DNA of 64,000 nt from Sphingopyxis sp. (GCF_016704835.1 NZ_JADIZJ010000002.1:62001-126000); one strand, 5' to 3'. Positions 44,432 to 52,682 are shown, counted from the first letter of the stretch. The notes: generated by a model not told the origin, from the sequence alone. Translations and numbers: made by a program.

Positions 44432-44607
44432 GGCTTTCGCTCCCAAGTTAACCTGCGTCATATCGATTGTTCGCTACGGGCTCCGCCTTTGGCACTGGCC
44501 GCCATCCGCGCGAGCTTTTAATCCCTTGCCGCGTCCCTGAGCCGCGCCGACGCGGGCTTCTGGACGGGGAACAAAAGCTTTTGCAATCGCACGACGGACG
44601 CGTGAAT

Positions 44608-45126
44608 TCAGCGCGGAGACCGCGCACGGATCGGCATATAGTCGCAGGTGAATTCAAGCTCCTTCACAAGCGCGCCCGGCGTGAGATGAATATGGAGCGC
44701 GTGCTCGCTTCCCGCGGCGCCGATCGCGAAGGCCTGCTCGGCCTCGAACATGTCGTCGCGGTGCGCCTCGCGCCAGCCTCTCACGCTCGCCAGCGCGCGG
44801 GCCTTGGCCTTGGGGACACTGTCAGCGACAACGAAGACATTCATGTGTTTCTCGAGAAATTCGCCCGGCGCATAGCCGCCGAGGTTGACATAATAAAGGC
44901 GCTCGGGCCCGAGGAAGGGCTCGGGCTTCAAGGCCACATCATAGCCATCGGCATGGTCGATCACCGCCCAGCAGTCGATATGAAGGCTCTTGGGGACACC
45001 CCACCACTGGCGGCGCAACGCGTCATAGGTCTCGGTGAGCGAGGGCGCGGCGACGAAGCGCATGTCGTGCAGCTCGATATTGGCGCCTTCGAGTTCGCCG
45101 CCGACATAGATAGCGAACAGCTTCAT
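44608..45126 (-). CDS. DUF1543 family protein
   Basis: 172 aa with the DUF1543 layout: MKLFAIYVGGELEGANIELHD, ALRRQWWGVPKSLHIDCWAVI and YYVNLGGYAPGEFLEKHMNV, repeated half-domain style (two related halves around GGELEGANIE and GGYAPGEFLE). No catalytic motif known. ATG overlaps the end of the following flavoprotein gene order (that gene ends at 45123), i.e. coupled by a 4-nt overlap. Confidence 0.8.
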   Translation of the reverse strand: MKLFAIYVGGELEGANIELHDMRFVAAPSLTETYDALRRQWWGVPKSLHIDCWAVIDHADGYDVALKPEPFLGPERLYYVNLGGYAPGEFLEKHMNVFVVADSVPKAKARALASVRGWREAHRDDMFEAEQAFAIGAAGSEHALHIHLTPGALVKELEFTCDYMPIRARSPR

Positions 45127-46784
45127 GCCGCGACCGCCGGTTGGTCCGCCTCCCCACTGCCGCGTTCGATGGCAGCAGCAAGCTGCTCTGCGACGACAAG
45201 CCCCATCTCATGCGAACTTGTGATCCCCTGGATGAAAGGATGGCGGCCGAGCAGGAAGGGGAGGCTGAGGCAGAAGAGCTGGTCCGCGGGAATATCATCC
45301 GAGATCGGGTGAAACCGGTCGTCGATCGCGATGCCGCGCGATTCCGCCGAAGGCGCAGCAGGCTGCGCGTCGCGGACGATGCCTTGGTCGAGCAGCGACG
45401 GGAAGGGGAAGGCTTTGGCATGGAGCGGCCGCTGTCCGGTTGCTTCGATGAAGACGGGAAAATCATGGCGTTCGCCGTTTGCCGAGACACTGGCACCGCC
45501 TTCGGGGCGATGGCTGTCGATCTGGTAGGCGTCTCCGATTGCGATCACGTCGAGTTTGCCGGCGCGGTGCAGTGCGAGCATCCGCTTGATCGATTCATGC
45601 GGCACCGTCGCATAATCGTCGACGAACACGGGTTTGAAATGCTTTGCGAAGCGCCGATATTCCTCCGCATCGAGATGCGGCACGATGAGCGCGAGCACTT
45701 CGTGCATCCGCAGGATCGCGTAGCGCCACGGCACCGTATATTCGGCCGCATAGTTGCGCGCCGCCTCGGCAAGGTTGGCCTCCGCCCAGTCGAATGGGTC
45801 GGTGTCGGCGCGGGCCGCGAAATAGCGTTCGCAAAAATCTTCGAGCTCGGCTTTGGCGATCCCGATGTCTTGCGCATAGTCCGGATCCGCCACCATCAGT
45901 TCCTGTTTGAACAGAGCGAAGGCAGGATCGAGGAGCAGGCCATCGGCGGCGATGAGCGCGTCCATGGCTTCAGGCGTACAGATCGCGAGCGGCTCATATG
46001 GCAGCGGCGCGAAGAAATCCGCTTCGGGAAGGAGGCCCTTGCGCGACATCATCGTCATATGAAATTCGCCGGTGCCGCGAGCGGGCACATAGGTGAGGAT
46101 GCCGTCGTCGTCGTCGATAAAGTCCCCGTTCGCCACCGCCAGCGCGACCGCCGCATCGATCGCGCTCAGCGACGTGCCCCTGATGCCGACCCGGGCAGGC
46201 GGAATCGCAGTCAGCGCCGTCGCCGGCCAGGGGCTGAGGAAATAGCCGGCACGAACCTGCGGGTCCTCCGGCCATTGATGCCCGGTCGCGAGCACGACAT
46301 GATCGAAGCGGGCTTCGCTCGTCTCGCCGCTGCGGGCGCGGACGGTAAGGCACATGGCATCGGGCTCGCTCACGGCATCGACGACGCGGCAGCGCGTGCG
46401 TACATCGACCGCGATGCCTTGACCGCGCGCGCGTTCGAGCAGCGCCTGGAACTGGTCGTAGAAATATTCGCCAAGGGCGAGCCGTGGATAGAAGGTCCGT
46501 TCACCGATCTCGGCGGGGTCGATTCCCAGATCCACGAGGCGGCCTGGCGCTTGCGAATTCAGCCACTCGATAAGCGTTTCTTCAAGCGGCGGTATCTCGA
46601 TACTCGCGATATTCGAAAGCATCGCGGGGTCGTTCCAGCCGGGGCGATACGGCGTTCCACGGCCCGCCGTGGGTTGCGTTTCGAAAATCGTCAGCGCGAA
46701 GGGCCGCGGCTTCCTGTTCAATAAGGCATGGAGGGTGTAGATGGTGGTCGGACCGGCCCCGACAAAAGCGATCTGCGATGTCAT
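45123..46784 (-). CDS. FAD/NAD(P)-binding protein (NAD_binding_9 type)
   Basis: 553 aa. N-terminal IAFVGAGPTTIYTLHALL (Rossmann GxGPxx), then AGRGTPYRPGWNDPAMLSNI and NGERHDFPVFIEATGQRPLH. The family comprises stand-alone flavoproteins of uncertain substrate, often next to siderophore or carotenoid genes. ATG at 46784 (MTSQIAFVG) chosen over 46835 because the conserved fold starts there. Stop overlaps the DUF1543 start (ATGA). Confidence 0.85.
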   Translation of the reverse strand: MTSQIAFVGAGPTTIYTLHALLNRKPRPFALTIFETQPTAGRGTPYRPGWNDPAMLSNIASIEIPPLEETLIEWLNSQAPGRLVDLGIDPAEIGERTFYPRLALGEYFYDQFQALLERARGQGIAVDVRTRCRVVDAVSEPDAMCLTVRARSGETSEARFDHVVLATGHQWPEDPQVRAGYFLSPWPATALTAIPPARVGIRGTSLSAIDAAVALAVANGDFIDDDDGILTYVPARGTGEFHMTMMSRKGLLPEADFFAPLPYEPLAICTPEAMDALIAADGLLLDPAFALFKQELMVADPDYAQDIGIAKAELEDFCERYFAARADTDPFDWAEANLAEAARNYAAEYTVPWRYAILRMHEVLALIVPHLDAEEYRRFAKHFKPVFVDDYATVPHESIKRMLALHRAGKLDVIAIGDAYQIDSHRPEGGASVSANGERHDFPVFIEATGQRPLHAKAFPFPSLLDQGIVRDAQPAAPSAESRGIAIDDRFHPISDDIPADQLFCLSLPFLLGRHPFIQGITSSHEMGLVVAEQLAAAIERGSGEADQPAVAA

Positions 46785-46852
46785 GCGACTGCAATGCGCC
46801 GGACGCCGAAAGGGTGCGCGCAATCGCAGCAACATGGATCAACTTTCCCATT

Positions 46853-47218
46853 TCATGGCGATTGCCGATCCGAAGGCTGATTGCCTAAAGCAGCGAACCA
46901 ATCCGCGTAAGGCGTGCCGCGCGCCATGTGCCGATTGAAGTCGGGCGTTCCGTCGTCCCACCAGACCGGCCCCCGTTCGCCAAGAGCACGCTTTGTCCGG
47001 TCGACTTCGGCGCGCGCCGCGCGTTCGGCCAGCGTATCGCCCGATCCCTTGGCAGCGGCGATCGCGCGGCGTGCTGTCATTAACCGGTCGACCAGATGGC
47101 TGCGTTCGGCATCCCCGAGGCGCGGATCGGAACGCCGCCACAGCCGTCCGCGGACGACGAAATAGCGCCCGTCGGGCGTGACGGGATAACTAGACCTGTC
47201 CGTATCGGAGATTGGCAT
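46853..47218 (-). CDS. conserved hypothetical protein
   Basis: 121 aa: TPDGRYFVVRGRLWRRSDP, LMTARRAIAAAKGSGD, GPVWWDDGTPDFNRHMARGT. A short soluble protein found in many proteobacteria, no assigned function. Lies 13 bp after the LprI-like gene in the same direction and could form an operon with it. Confidence 0.65.
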   Translation of the reverse strand: MPISDTDRSSYPVTPDGRYFVVRGRLWRRSDPRLGDAERSHLVDRLMTARRAIAAAKGSGDTLAERAARAEVDRTKRALGERGPVWWDDGTPDFNRHMARGTPYADWFAALGNQPSDRQSP

Positions 47219-47230
47219 CGCGGCGCGGTT

Positions 47231-47608
47231 TCAGCCGCGCCAGCGCAGCGCGGCGAGCTGCTTGCCGCGTTCGCGGCTGAAATCCGCGAGGCAGCCAAAG
47301 CGCGCCATCACCTTCATCGAGCCGCCGGCATATTCACCGCCCGCAATCACGCACTGGGCGTCGCGATATCCGAACCACGCGCGCTGGCTTGCGAGAAGCG
47401 CGGCCGCGTAACCGAAGCCGCCGCCGCGCGAGCGATCCGCACTGTCGCGCTTTTTCATGAAGCTGTTGGCCGCAGTCCATTCGCGCGCTATCGCGGCGTC
47501 TGCAGATTTGTAGCGCTGATCGGCGGTGCGTATCACTTGCGCCTGCGTCTGCTCGCCGGTGGGCGTGGCTGCGAACGCCAACGCCAGCGCAGAGGCTTGT
47601 TTCAGCAT
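47231..47608 (-). CDS. LprI/DUF1311-family exported protein
   Basis: 125 aa with a weak leader and the LprI (lysozyme-inhibitor-like) signature: ADAAIAREWTAANSFMKKRD, LLASQRAWFGYRDAQCVIAGG and CLADFSRERGKQLAAL with two Cys. Likely periplasmic. Family members protect against lysozyme in Mycobacterium, but most homologues are uncharacterised. Confidence 0.75.
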   Translation of the reverse strand: MLKQASALALAFAATPTGEQTQAQVIRTADQRYKSADAAIAREWTAANSFMKKRDSADRSRGGGFGYAAALLASQRAWFGYRDAQCVIAGGEYAGGSMKVMARFGCLADFSRERGKQLAALRWRG

Positions 47609-47656
47609 AGGGGCTCCGATCGAACCGGTCCATTGTGCCTGGGGCGTGATCCCGTT

Positions 47657-48061
47657 TTACGGCGCCGGCAGTTTGACTTCGGGAAGCGCCGCGATCTCGG
47701 ACTTTGTCATCGTGGTCACCAGATCGGTGTCATCGCCTTTCACCATTGTCTTGAGACCGAGGATCGGGACATGAACATAACGGTCGGGATTGCTATCCTC
47801 GATTTCGACGAGCAGGCGATCGACCTTGTCATCGGCGCCGCGCACGACCTGCGCGACATCGCCCAGTTCCTTGCCGTCGGCGCCCACCAGATCCGCATCG
47901 AGCAATTGTGCTTCGCTAAGCCCGAGCGCGGCCGGGACGGGGCCGGCAACGGTTGCGCTGGTTTCAGCCGCCTTTTCAAGCTTATCCTCGGCGGCGTCAT
48001 CATTGTCTGAACAGGCCGAAAGCAGCGCCGCCGAGCAGCCAAGAAGGAAGAGCGCGCGCAT
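47657..48061 (-). CDS. PRC-barrel lipoprotein
   Basis: 134-aa lipoprotein: leader with lipobox LLSACSDN, acidic linker, then a PRC-barrel-like domain (LLDADLVGADGKELGDVAQ, RLLVEIEDSNPDRYVHVPI). ATG at 48061 gives the leader; the upstream frame to 48091 is not needed. Sphingomonads carry several such stress-linked PRC-barrel proteins. Confidence 0.75.
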   Translation of the reverse strand: MRALFLLGCSAALLSACSDNDDAAEDKLEKAAETSATVAGPVPAALGLSEAQLLDADLVGADGKELGDVAQVVRGADDKVDRLLVEIEDSNPDRYVHVPILGLKTMVKGDDTDLVTTMTKSEIAALPEVKLPAP

Positions 48062-48091
48062 GTTTTGATCCTTTTTTGAGCCAGGCCCCAC

Positions 48092-48262
48092 TCAGGGAAG
48101 CTTGCGTCCGCCGCGTCCAAAGACGAAGCCCAGTACGAGAAGGACCACCGCCACAACGAGGAGGATCTTGGCAAAATCGGCCGATAGCCCGGCGATGCCG
48201 CCGAAGCCGAGCAGCGCCGCCACCAGCGCGACCACCGCAAAGATAATTGCCCATTTGAACAT
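48092..48262 (-). CDS. DUF1328/YtjA-like small membrane protein
   Basis: 56 aa from ATG at 48262 (GGGAGAAAATAC upstream): two hydrophobic helices with ALLGFGGIAGLSADFAKIL and VVLLVLGFVFGR, the DUF1328 (YtjA/YhjG-type) family of envelope-stress proteins. A full-consensus EcfG promoter lies at 48361-48385. Confidence 0.83.
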   Translation of the reverse strand: MFKWAIIFAVVALVAALLGFGGIAGLSADFAKILLVVAVVLLVLGFVFGRGGRKLP

Positions 48263-48360
48263 GTATTTTCTCCCTTTTATGGACGCGCGCTGTCGCAACG
48301 AAAAATGCGCCCGAATCTGGCGGCCAAGGCCGCCAATTCATCCTGTCCGGATAAACGGTC

Positions 48361-48385
48361 AACGCCGGTTTAGAACGAAAGTTCC
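48361..48385 (-). promoter_or_regulatory. EcfG promoter, GGAAC-N16-CGTT
   Basis: Minus strand: GGAAC (48385-48381), 16-bp spacer, CGTT (48364-48361), exact consensus for the alphaproteobacterial general stress sigma factor. About 100 bp before the DUF1328 gene start. Confidence 0.75.
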
Positions 48386-48888
48386 TGCCGAAATCCCGGC
48401 AACGGCGGCGCTAATGGCGCGTTGATCGGCCATCGGGGGGACGCCTATCGCTCGGGCCATACGCGATGCAGCTTTTCTCCTTCTCCGCCTCCCCGCCTTT
48501 CCGGTCGGTGCGGCCGTACGCGCTCGCATCTGCCCGGGACAGCGAGCCCGGGGCGGCGGAAACGCTCTGAAGCACGATATCTTCGCCCTTTCCCTGGTGG
48601 GCCGTTTGCAGCATCGCGCAATGGCCGGATGGCCTCCAGCCGCGAAGTGGCAACACGGCGTCCGCGTAGCGCGATGCCGGCTTGACTACGGCCACAGCGC
48701 GCTAACCCGCGGTAGCTTTTGCCGGGGCGACCGCTTCGCGCCGAAACCGCCAGGATGGCCGCCGCCCGCGCTGCGCATCGGCCACGCCTCTTGAAAGACG
48801 TGCCTTATCCGGGTTGACGGCCGTGCATTGCCGCAACGACGAGTCCATTGCTGGTGCGGCGATTCAACCTGGGTTTGGAGCCGGGGGG
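48386..48888. other. gene-free stretch
   Basis: About 500 bp; overlapping short frames on both strands, none with a ribosome site or family match. Lies between the DUF1328 promoter and the lipocalin 3' end. Confidence 0.4.
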
Positions 48889-49422
48889 TTAGCTCGCCTC
48901 GAATGCGCTGTCGGGGATCATCTGCCCCGACTGCCGGGGCGTAATCAGCCGGTCGAGGTTGAAGCCCTGCGACTTTGCCAGCGCGAGGTAGTTTTCGACC
49001 GTCTCCGTGGGTAGCGCGGCGGTGCGGGCGATCAGCCAGAGATGTTCGTGGTCGGGCGTGCCGACGAGCGCCACCGAATAATCGGGTGCGACGCCAAGGA
49101 TCCAATAATCGCCCTGCGTGAAAGGAATCCAGCGAAGATATTCGGGGAGAAAGCTGACCTTCAACTTCGCATGGCTTGCGTCCTGCGGCACCGCGATGCC
49201 GATCGAGCGATCGGGCTTGCCATCCTTGTCGAGGCAGCGGTTCTCGACCCTGATACGTCCGTCGGCGGTCTCGCTATAGGTCGCGCTGATGTCGCTCGCG
49301 TCGGCATCTTCCCATTCGAGCGGCAACCGGCAAATTTCGAACCAGTTGCCGAGATAGCGCTGAAGATCAATGCTCGGCACCGCGACGACATCCGTTTCTG
49401 AACCTTGCATATTGTTTTCCAT
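48889..49422 (-). CDS. bacterial lipocalin (Blc-like), without leader
   Basis: 177 aa with the lipocalin GxW motif YLGNWFEICRLPLEW and later IVENRCLDKDGK-like, YWILGVAPDYSVALVGTPDH and LWLIARTAAL strands. E. coli Blc is an outer-membrane lipoprotein for lysophospholipid handling; here no signal peptide or lipobox is visible, so the product may be cytosolic or the start lies differently. Stress-induced in relatives. Confidence 0.82.
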   Translation of the reverse strand: MENNMQGSETDVVAVPSIDLQRYLGNWFEICRLPLEWEDADASDISATYSETADGRIRVENRCLDKDGKPDRSIGIAVPQDASHAKLKVSFLPEYLRWIPFTQGDYWILGVAPDYSVALVGTPDHEHLWLIARTAALPTETVENYLALAKSQGFNLDRLITPRQSGQMIPDSAFEAS

Positions 49423-49428
49423 GCTTGG

Positions 49429-49454
49429 GGAAACTTCGCAGGGCCTGACTCGTT
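49429..49454 (+). promoter_or_regulatory. EcfG-like promoter, GGAAA-N17-CGTT
   Basis: Plus strand: GGAAA (49429-49433), 17-bp spacer, CGTT (49451-49454), a variant of the EcfG consensus. About 79 bp before the TTG start of the small lipoprotein gene at 49533. The same variant is at 52116-52141. Confidence 0.5.
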
Positions 49455-49532
49455 CCTTTCCCGTCGGACGCGCGACGATCGCGCACGCGTGTGCCGATTG
49501 CTCGGCGTTCGGCCGCGCGAGGGGAGAGCGAC

Positions 49533-49862
49533 TTGAAATTTTTTACGCTGATCATTGCCACCGGATTGACCCTTGGCGCTTGCCAGGGACCCGCGGCGCA
49601 AGCGGGCGCCGACAAGGACAAGGCTGCCGCCGAGGCCGCCGGCCAGACCTATGACGGTGACGGCCCGAATGAACGTATTGGCGCCGCGCGCGACCGAGCG
49701 GCGGAGGCGGCAGAGGATGCGCGCGAGGCTCAGGCCGAAGCGATCGAGAAGGAGCGCGACAGCATTCGCTCGGCGGCCGACATTGAGGCCGAGCGCCTGG
49801 AGCAGCAGGCGGAGGCGGTGCGCAAGGCGGCCGACCAGCGCGCCGATGCGGTCACGCAATAG
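49533..49862 (+). CDS. small coiled-coil lipoprotein
   Basis: TTG at 49533 with GGGGAGAGCGAC upstream; 109 aa. Leader with lipobox TLGACQGP, then an Ala/Glu/Arg-rich coiled coil (RAAEAAEDAREAQAEA, ERLEQQAEAVRKAADQRA). Charged helical lipoproteins like this are frequent in sphingomonads and probably span part of the envelope; function unknown. Confidence 0.7.
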   Translation: MKFFTLIIATGLTLGACQGPAAQAGADKDKAAAEAAGQTYDGDGPNERIGAARDRAAEAAEDAREAQAEAIEKERDSIRSAADIEAERLEQQAEAVRKAADQRADAVTQ

Positions 49863-49886
49863 GTCGCTCGGCGATAGGCGGCCGCG

Positions 49887-50090
49887 TCAGTTCGACTGGC
49901 CGGTCATCCCCCGGCTTTGGGCCCAGCCGTAAAGATCGGCGATCATTCCGCGCTCGGTCTCTGCCTGGAGGAACACGACAACCGCCGTCTCCGCCTCATG
50001 ATCGATGAACCGCATCGTTGCAAAAGTTTGACCATCACGCTCGGTGTCGCCGCCCTCGATCGCGTCCGGCCAGATTTCAATCGTCCGCAC
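49887..50090 (-). CDS. hypothetical small protein
   Basis: 67 aa: MRTIEIWPDAIEGGDTERDG and EAETAVVVFLQAETERGMIA. No family recognised. Codon pattern and ATG-with-AGGAG upstream look genuine, but support is limited to the frame itself. Confidence 0.5.
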   Translation of the reverse strand: MRTIEIWPDAIEGGDTERDGQTFATMRFIDHEAETAVVVFLQAETERGMIADLYGWAQSRGMTGQSN

Positions 50091-50275
50091 TTTCTCCTCC
50101 CTTCTGTGGGTCAGACTCAGCGAATGATCCGAAAATGCCGCGACGGAAAAATGGTTGCATCCCCGGCCAAAGTGGGCGCGAGAGCTGATTGGTTGACGCT
50201 TGCCGGTGAAGGAGGGCGGGCGGCCTGCGCGACGCGGCTTTGCGCAGCTCGACCCCGAGTCCCGCGTAGCCTGTA

Positions 50276-50539
50276 TCAGCGCAGCTGGCTGTCCTTGCTA
50301 CCGCGGCGATTGAATCCGGGAGGCCGTAGCGCGCCGTCGCGTTTGGACTGGCAAGCTACGCAGGTGCGAATTCCCGGAAGCGCCTTGCGCCGGCCCTTCG
50401 GAATGTCTTCACCGCAATCGTCGCAATAGTCGGCGCCGTCGCCTGCCGGCTGGCGCGCACGCGCGCTTTTTACCGCGTCCGAAACGGTATCGTCGATCTG
50501 ATCCTGCACCGCGCCATCGCGGGCCCAGCCGTTGGCCAT
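50276..50539 (-). CDS. DksA/TraR-type zinc-finger protein (YbiI-like)
   Basis: 87 aa with the C4 zinc finger YCDDCGEDIPKGRRKALPG ... RTCVACQSKRD of the DksA/TraR family, but without the long coiled coil of full DksA, as in E. coli YbiI. May bind RNA polymerase or act in stress. The ATG is immediately preceded by a perfect hairpin covering the ribosome site (50540-50558). Confidence 0.85.
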   Translation of the reverse strand: MANGWARDGAVQDQIDDTVSDAVKSARARQPAGDGADYCDDCGEDIPKGRRKALPGIRTCVACQSKRDGALRPPGFNRRGSKDSQLR

Positions 50540-50558
50540 ATCCTGTCTCCGACAGGAT
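50540..50558 (-). promoter_or_regulatory. hairpin overlapping the ribosome-binding site of the YbiI-like gene
   Basis: Minus strand: ATCCTGTC, loop GGA, GACAGGAT, then directly ATG. The 8-bp perfect stem includes AGGA, so the start signal is sequestered in an mRNA hairpin. Could be a temperature- or protein-responsive translation switch. Confidence 0.5.
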
Positions 50559-50627
50559 AACGCCCATGCTGGGTATAAGCTCCCGGATGCGCAGCTCGCG
50601 CCCTTAATCGCTTGAGCCTGGAAGCTT

Positions 50628-50885
50628 TTATAGCCCGGCCTTTTCGAGCGCGGCGGCGAGTTCAGCGTCCATTGCGCCGCTGCCCTTCGCGGTCAGACGA
50701 TTGAGCACGGTCTGCACGCGCTTTTGCGCGACTTGTAATGTCTTGTGCCGCACTTCGCGGATCTGGTTGGTTCGCCAGGACCGGCTTTCGCCGAGCAGCG
50801 CCGACCATTTGGCTTCTTCGGCGGCGAGCACTGCAAGTGCCAGCCGCAGGCCATCGCGCTGGCCATGAGCATGTTCTTCCGACAT
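50628..50885 (-). CDS. hypothetical small helical protein
   Basis: 85 aa from the inner ATG at 50885: LRLALAVLAAEEAKWSALLG and RTNQIREVRHKTLQVAQKRV, mostly amphipathic helix. No family recognised; could be a coiled-coil stress protein. The start at 50894 adds MCA. Confidence 0.5.
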   Translation of the reverse strand: MSEEHAHGQRDGLRLALAVLAAEEAKWSALLGESRSWRTNQIREVRHKTLQVAQKRVQTVLNRLTAKGSGAMDAELAAALEKAGL

Positions 50886-50904
50886 TGCACACATCTATAA
50901 GAAA

Positions 50905-51117
50905 TCATGGTCCCACGGCAATGGCGCGTCGGCAAAGCGATGGCCGACGGGAGACCTCCACGCGACGCACCCCTAAAACCCGCGCGCGTCTTTTCATCTC
51001 GGCCGACAAATGCGCCAGCACTTTTTCTGCCGCGACCGGTTTGCAGAAGATGAGGACATCGACACCCGCCTCGCGCAAGGATGATGGCAAACCGGTTCCG
51101 GTCTGGACGACCAGCGG
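50905..51117 (-). pseudogene. C-terminal remnant of a response-regulator receiver
   Basis: Frame preceded by a stop reads PLVVQTGTGLPSSLREAGVD and VLIFCKPVAAEKVLAHL, the late part of a receiver domain (Thr switch, Lys in the CKP motif). The N-terminal half is absent or destroyed. The surrounding 50895-51635 (some 740 bp) otherwise holds no gene, with poly-C and poly-G tracts near 51181 and 51250. Confidence 0.45.
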
Positions 51118-51635
51118 TTAGTCCATCGCGATAAGCCGCAGCGCGACGGGGAGCAAACACTGGAGTCCGGTGACGACCAAGCCCCCCCCCAAAAACCCCG
51201 CCCACCAAAGACCACCCCCACAGTTTGCGGGAGGGTGAAAGAAACCGAGAAGGGGGGGAAAGACGGGCCGTGATATCACGGCGGTGGCGGCGAGGAAGGC
51301 GAGAGCTTGCTCGCGCGTCAAGCCGCATGAAGGCGGGACCAGGGCGCCGCTTTGAATTTCTGCGCTGGGCCGGCGGGTATGAGTTAATTCCAGCCGTGTT
51401 TGTGCGAGGGAGGCTTCGAACAAGCCCATCGCGCCCACAACGCAATGGCTTGCCAGGGCTTTGCCGCCGACCGTGTGGTGCGGCACCGGTCTGAAACGCT
51501 CTTGGTGCGCTGCAAGCGCTGGCCGGCAAGGTCGAGGGAACAATGGGCCGCATGAGGAATTTCTGAGGTCGCGATGGCTGCAAGAAAGGCCTCGGCCGGA
51601 CGCAGTTTCGAAGCGCGGAGAGAGGACAAGAGCGG

Positions 51636-52115
51636 ATGGCCGAACGACAGGGTGAGCCGACGCGCAATGATGATGCGCCCCTGGAAGGGGGCTGCGCATG
51701 CGGCGCGGTGCGCTATCGCCTGGAAGCGGCGCCCTATGACACCGGCTGGTGCCATTGCCGCGTTTGCCAGCGTGTATCGGGTTCGGGCGGGATGGTGTTC
51801 ACGACGGTGCACCTTATTCAGTACCGCGTGGTCCAAGGCGAGGACGATGTCGGCAGCTTTGCCTCGACGGACTTCGGCACCCGCACCTATTGCCGGCAGT
51901 GCGGATCCCCGCTGACGATCCATGTTCGCCACCAGCCGGACGAAATCGACATTGCGGCGGGAACCCTCGATGATCCAGAGGAGGTCGCACCGAGCTTTCA
52001 CATCTATGCCGCGGAAGCGCCCAGCTGGATGCCGATGATGGCATTCCTGCCTCGCTACAAAGCGCTGCGGCCTGATACGCGCGGGCTCAAGGAAGGTCAG
52101 ACGGAAGTTGGCTGA
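51636..52115 (+). CDS. glutathione-dependent formaldehyde-activating (GFA/CENP-V) family protein
   Basis: 159 aa zinc protein: GGCACGAVRYRLEAAP, WCHCRVCQRVSGSGGMVFTT, RTYCRQCGSPLTIHV. The Cys pairs match the GFA fold (zinc-binding). Family name implies S-hydroxymethylglutathione formation, but most homologues are uncharacterised. ATG at 51636. Confidence 0.87.
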   Translation: MAERQGEPTRNDDAPLEGGCACGAVRYRLEAAPYDTGWCHCRVCQRVSGSGGMVFTTVHLIQYRVVQGEDDVGSFASTDFGTRTYCRQCGSPLTIHVRHQPDEIDIAAGTLDDPEEVAPSFHIYAAEAPSWMPMMAFLPRYKALRPDTRGLKEGQTEVG

Positions 52116-52141
52116 GGAAAATCTCGGTTGTTCCATTCGTT
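52116..52141 (+). promoter_or_regulatory. EcfG-like promoter, GGAAA-N17-CGTT
   Basis: GGAAA (52116-52120), 17-bp spacer, CGTT (52138-52141), directly after the GFA gene stop and about 50 bp before the receiver gene at 52191. Same variant as at 49429-49454. Confidence 0.5.
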
Positions 52142-52190
52142 CTAAGACTGCGGGCATGGCCGCTTGCCGTCGCGACACTGAAATGAACCC

Positions 52191-52541
52191 ATGCACAGAT
52201 ATATCTTCATAGTTGAAGACGACCCGCTCGTTGCGATGATGCTCGAGAATTATCTCGACGCGATCGAGCGGCAGACCGTCGGCTGCGCCGAGGATGTCGC
52301 GAGTGCGCTCGCAGCCATTGCGGAGCTCAGCTTCGACGCCGCGATCGTTGACCTACATCTTGCCGGCGGTGAGACCAGTGAGCGCGTTGCCGCGGCGCTG
52401 AAGGCCGCGAACATTCCGTTTATCATGACAACGGGTTCGGGTGTGAGTAGCGATGCCGCTTATGACGGGACGCCTTTTCTTCTGAAGCCCTTCACGCTCG
52501 CGAGCCTTGAGGCGGCCCTGTCCGAGCTGCCTGGAACCTGA
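52191..52541 (+). CDS. single-domain response regulator
   Basis: 116 aa, receiver only: IFIVEDDPLVAMMLENYL, AAIVDLHLAGGETS (phospho-acceptor Asp), PFIMTTGSGVSSDA (Thr/Ser switch), PFLLKPFTLASL (Lys). Lies behind an EcfG-like promoter and just before the second ncRNA copy, whose terminator end starts 5 bp after this stop codon on the opposite strand. Signalling partner unknown. Confidence 0.88.
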   Translation: MHRYIFIVEDDPLVAMMLENYLDAIERQTVGCAEDVASALAAIAELSFDAAIVDLHLAGGETSERVAAALKAANIPFIMTTGSGVSSDAAYDGTPFLLKPFTLASLEAALSELPGT

Positions 52542-52545
52542 CCGC

Positions 52546-52583
52546 AAAAAAGACGCCCGCCAGATCGGGATCGGGCGGGCGTC
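52546..52583 (-). terminator. intrinsic terminator of ncRNA copy B
   Basis: GACGCCCGCC (52583-52574) pairs with GGCGGGCGTC (52561-52552), ten perfect pairs, followed by T6 (52551-52546) on the minus strand. May also limit read-through in the receiver gene's opposite direction. Confidence 0.7.
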
Positions 52584-52682
52584 AGATGAAGATCTCTGGT
52601 TTCCTGAAAGGAAAGAGCTCTCCTGGGTCGCCCGGCGCGGATAGATCCACGAGGCGGCAGATAATTGTACCGCAGCGCCAAA
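52546..52682 (-). ncRNA. candidate small RNA, copy B of the 137-bp element
   Basis: Same architecture as 3006-3142: minus strand TACAAT (52679-52674), AGAGCTCT palindrome, TTTCCT-TTC-AGGAAA hairpin (one pair longer than copy A), conserved CAGAGATCTTCATCTGAC, then terminator stem with T6. Sequence between copies is mostly identical, with changes in loops. Transcribed convergently towards the receiver gene and away from the SciP-like gene, which starts 235 bp beyond its 5' end. Probably the chromosomal original, copy A being carried near the conjugation module; direction of copying is an inference. Confidence 0.6.

Noticed and set aside
48411..48695. 94-codon minus-strand frame
   Set aside because: No ribosome site or homology recognised; composition like non-coding GC-rich DNA.
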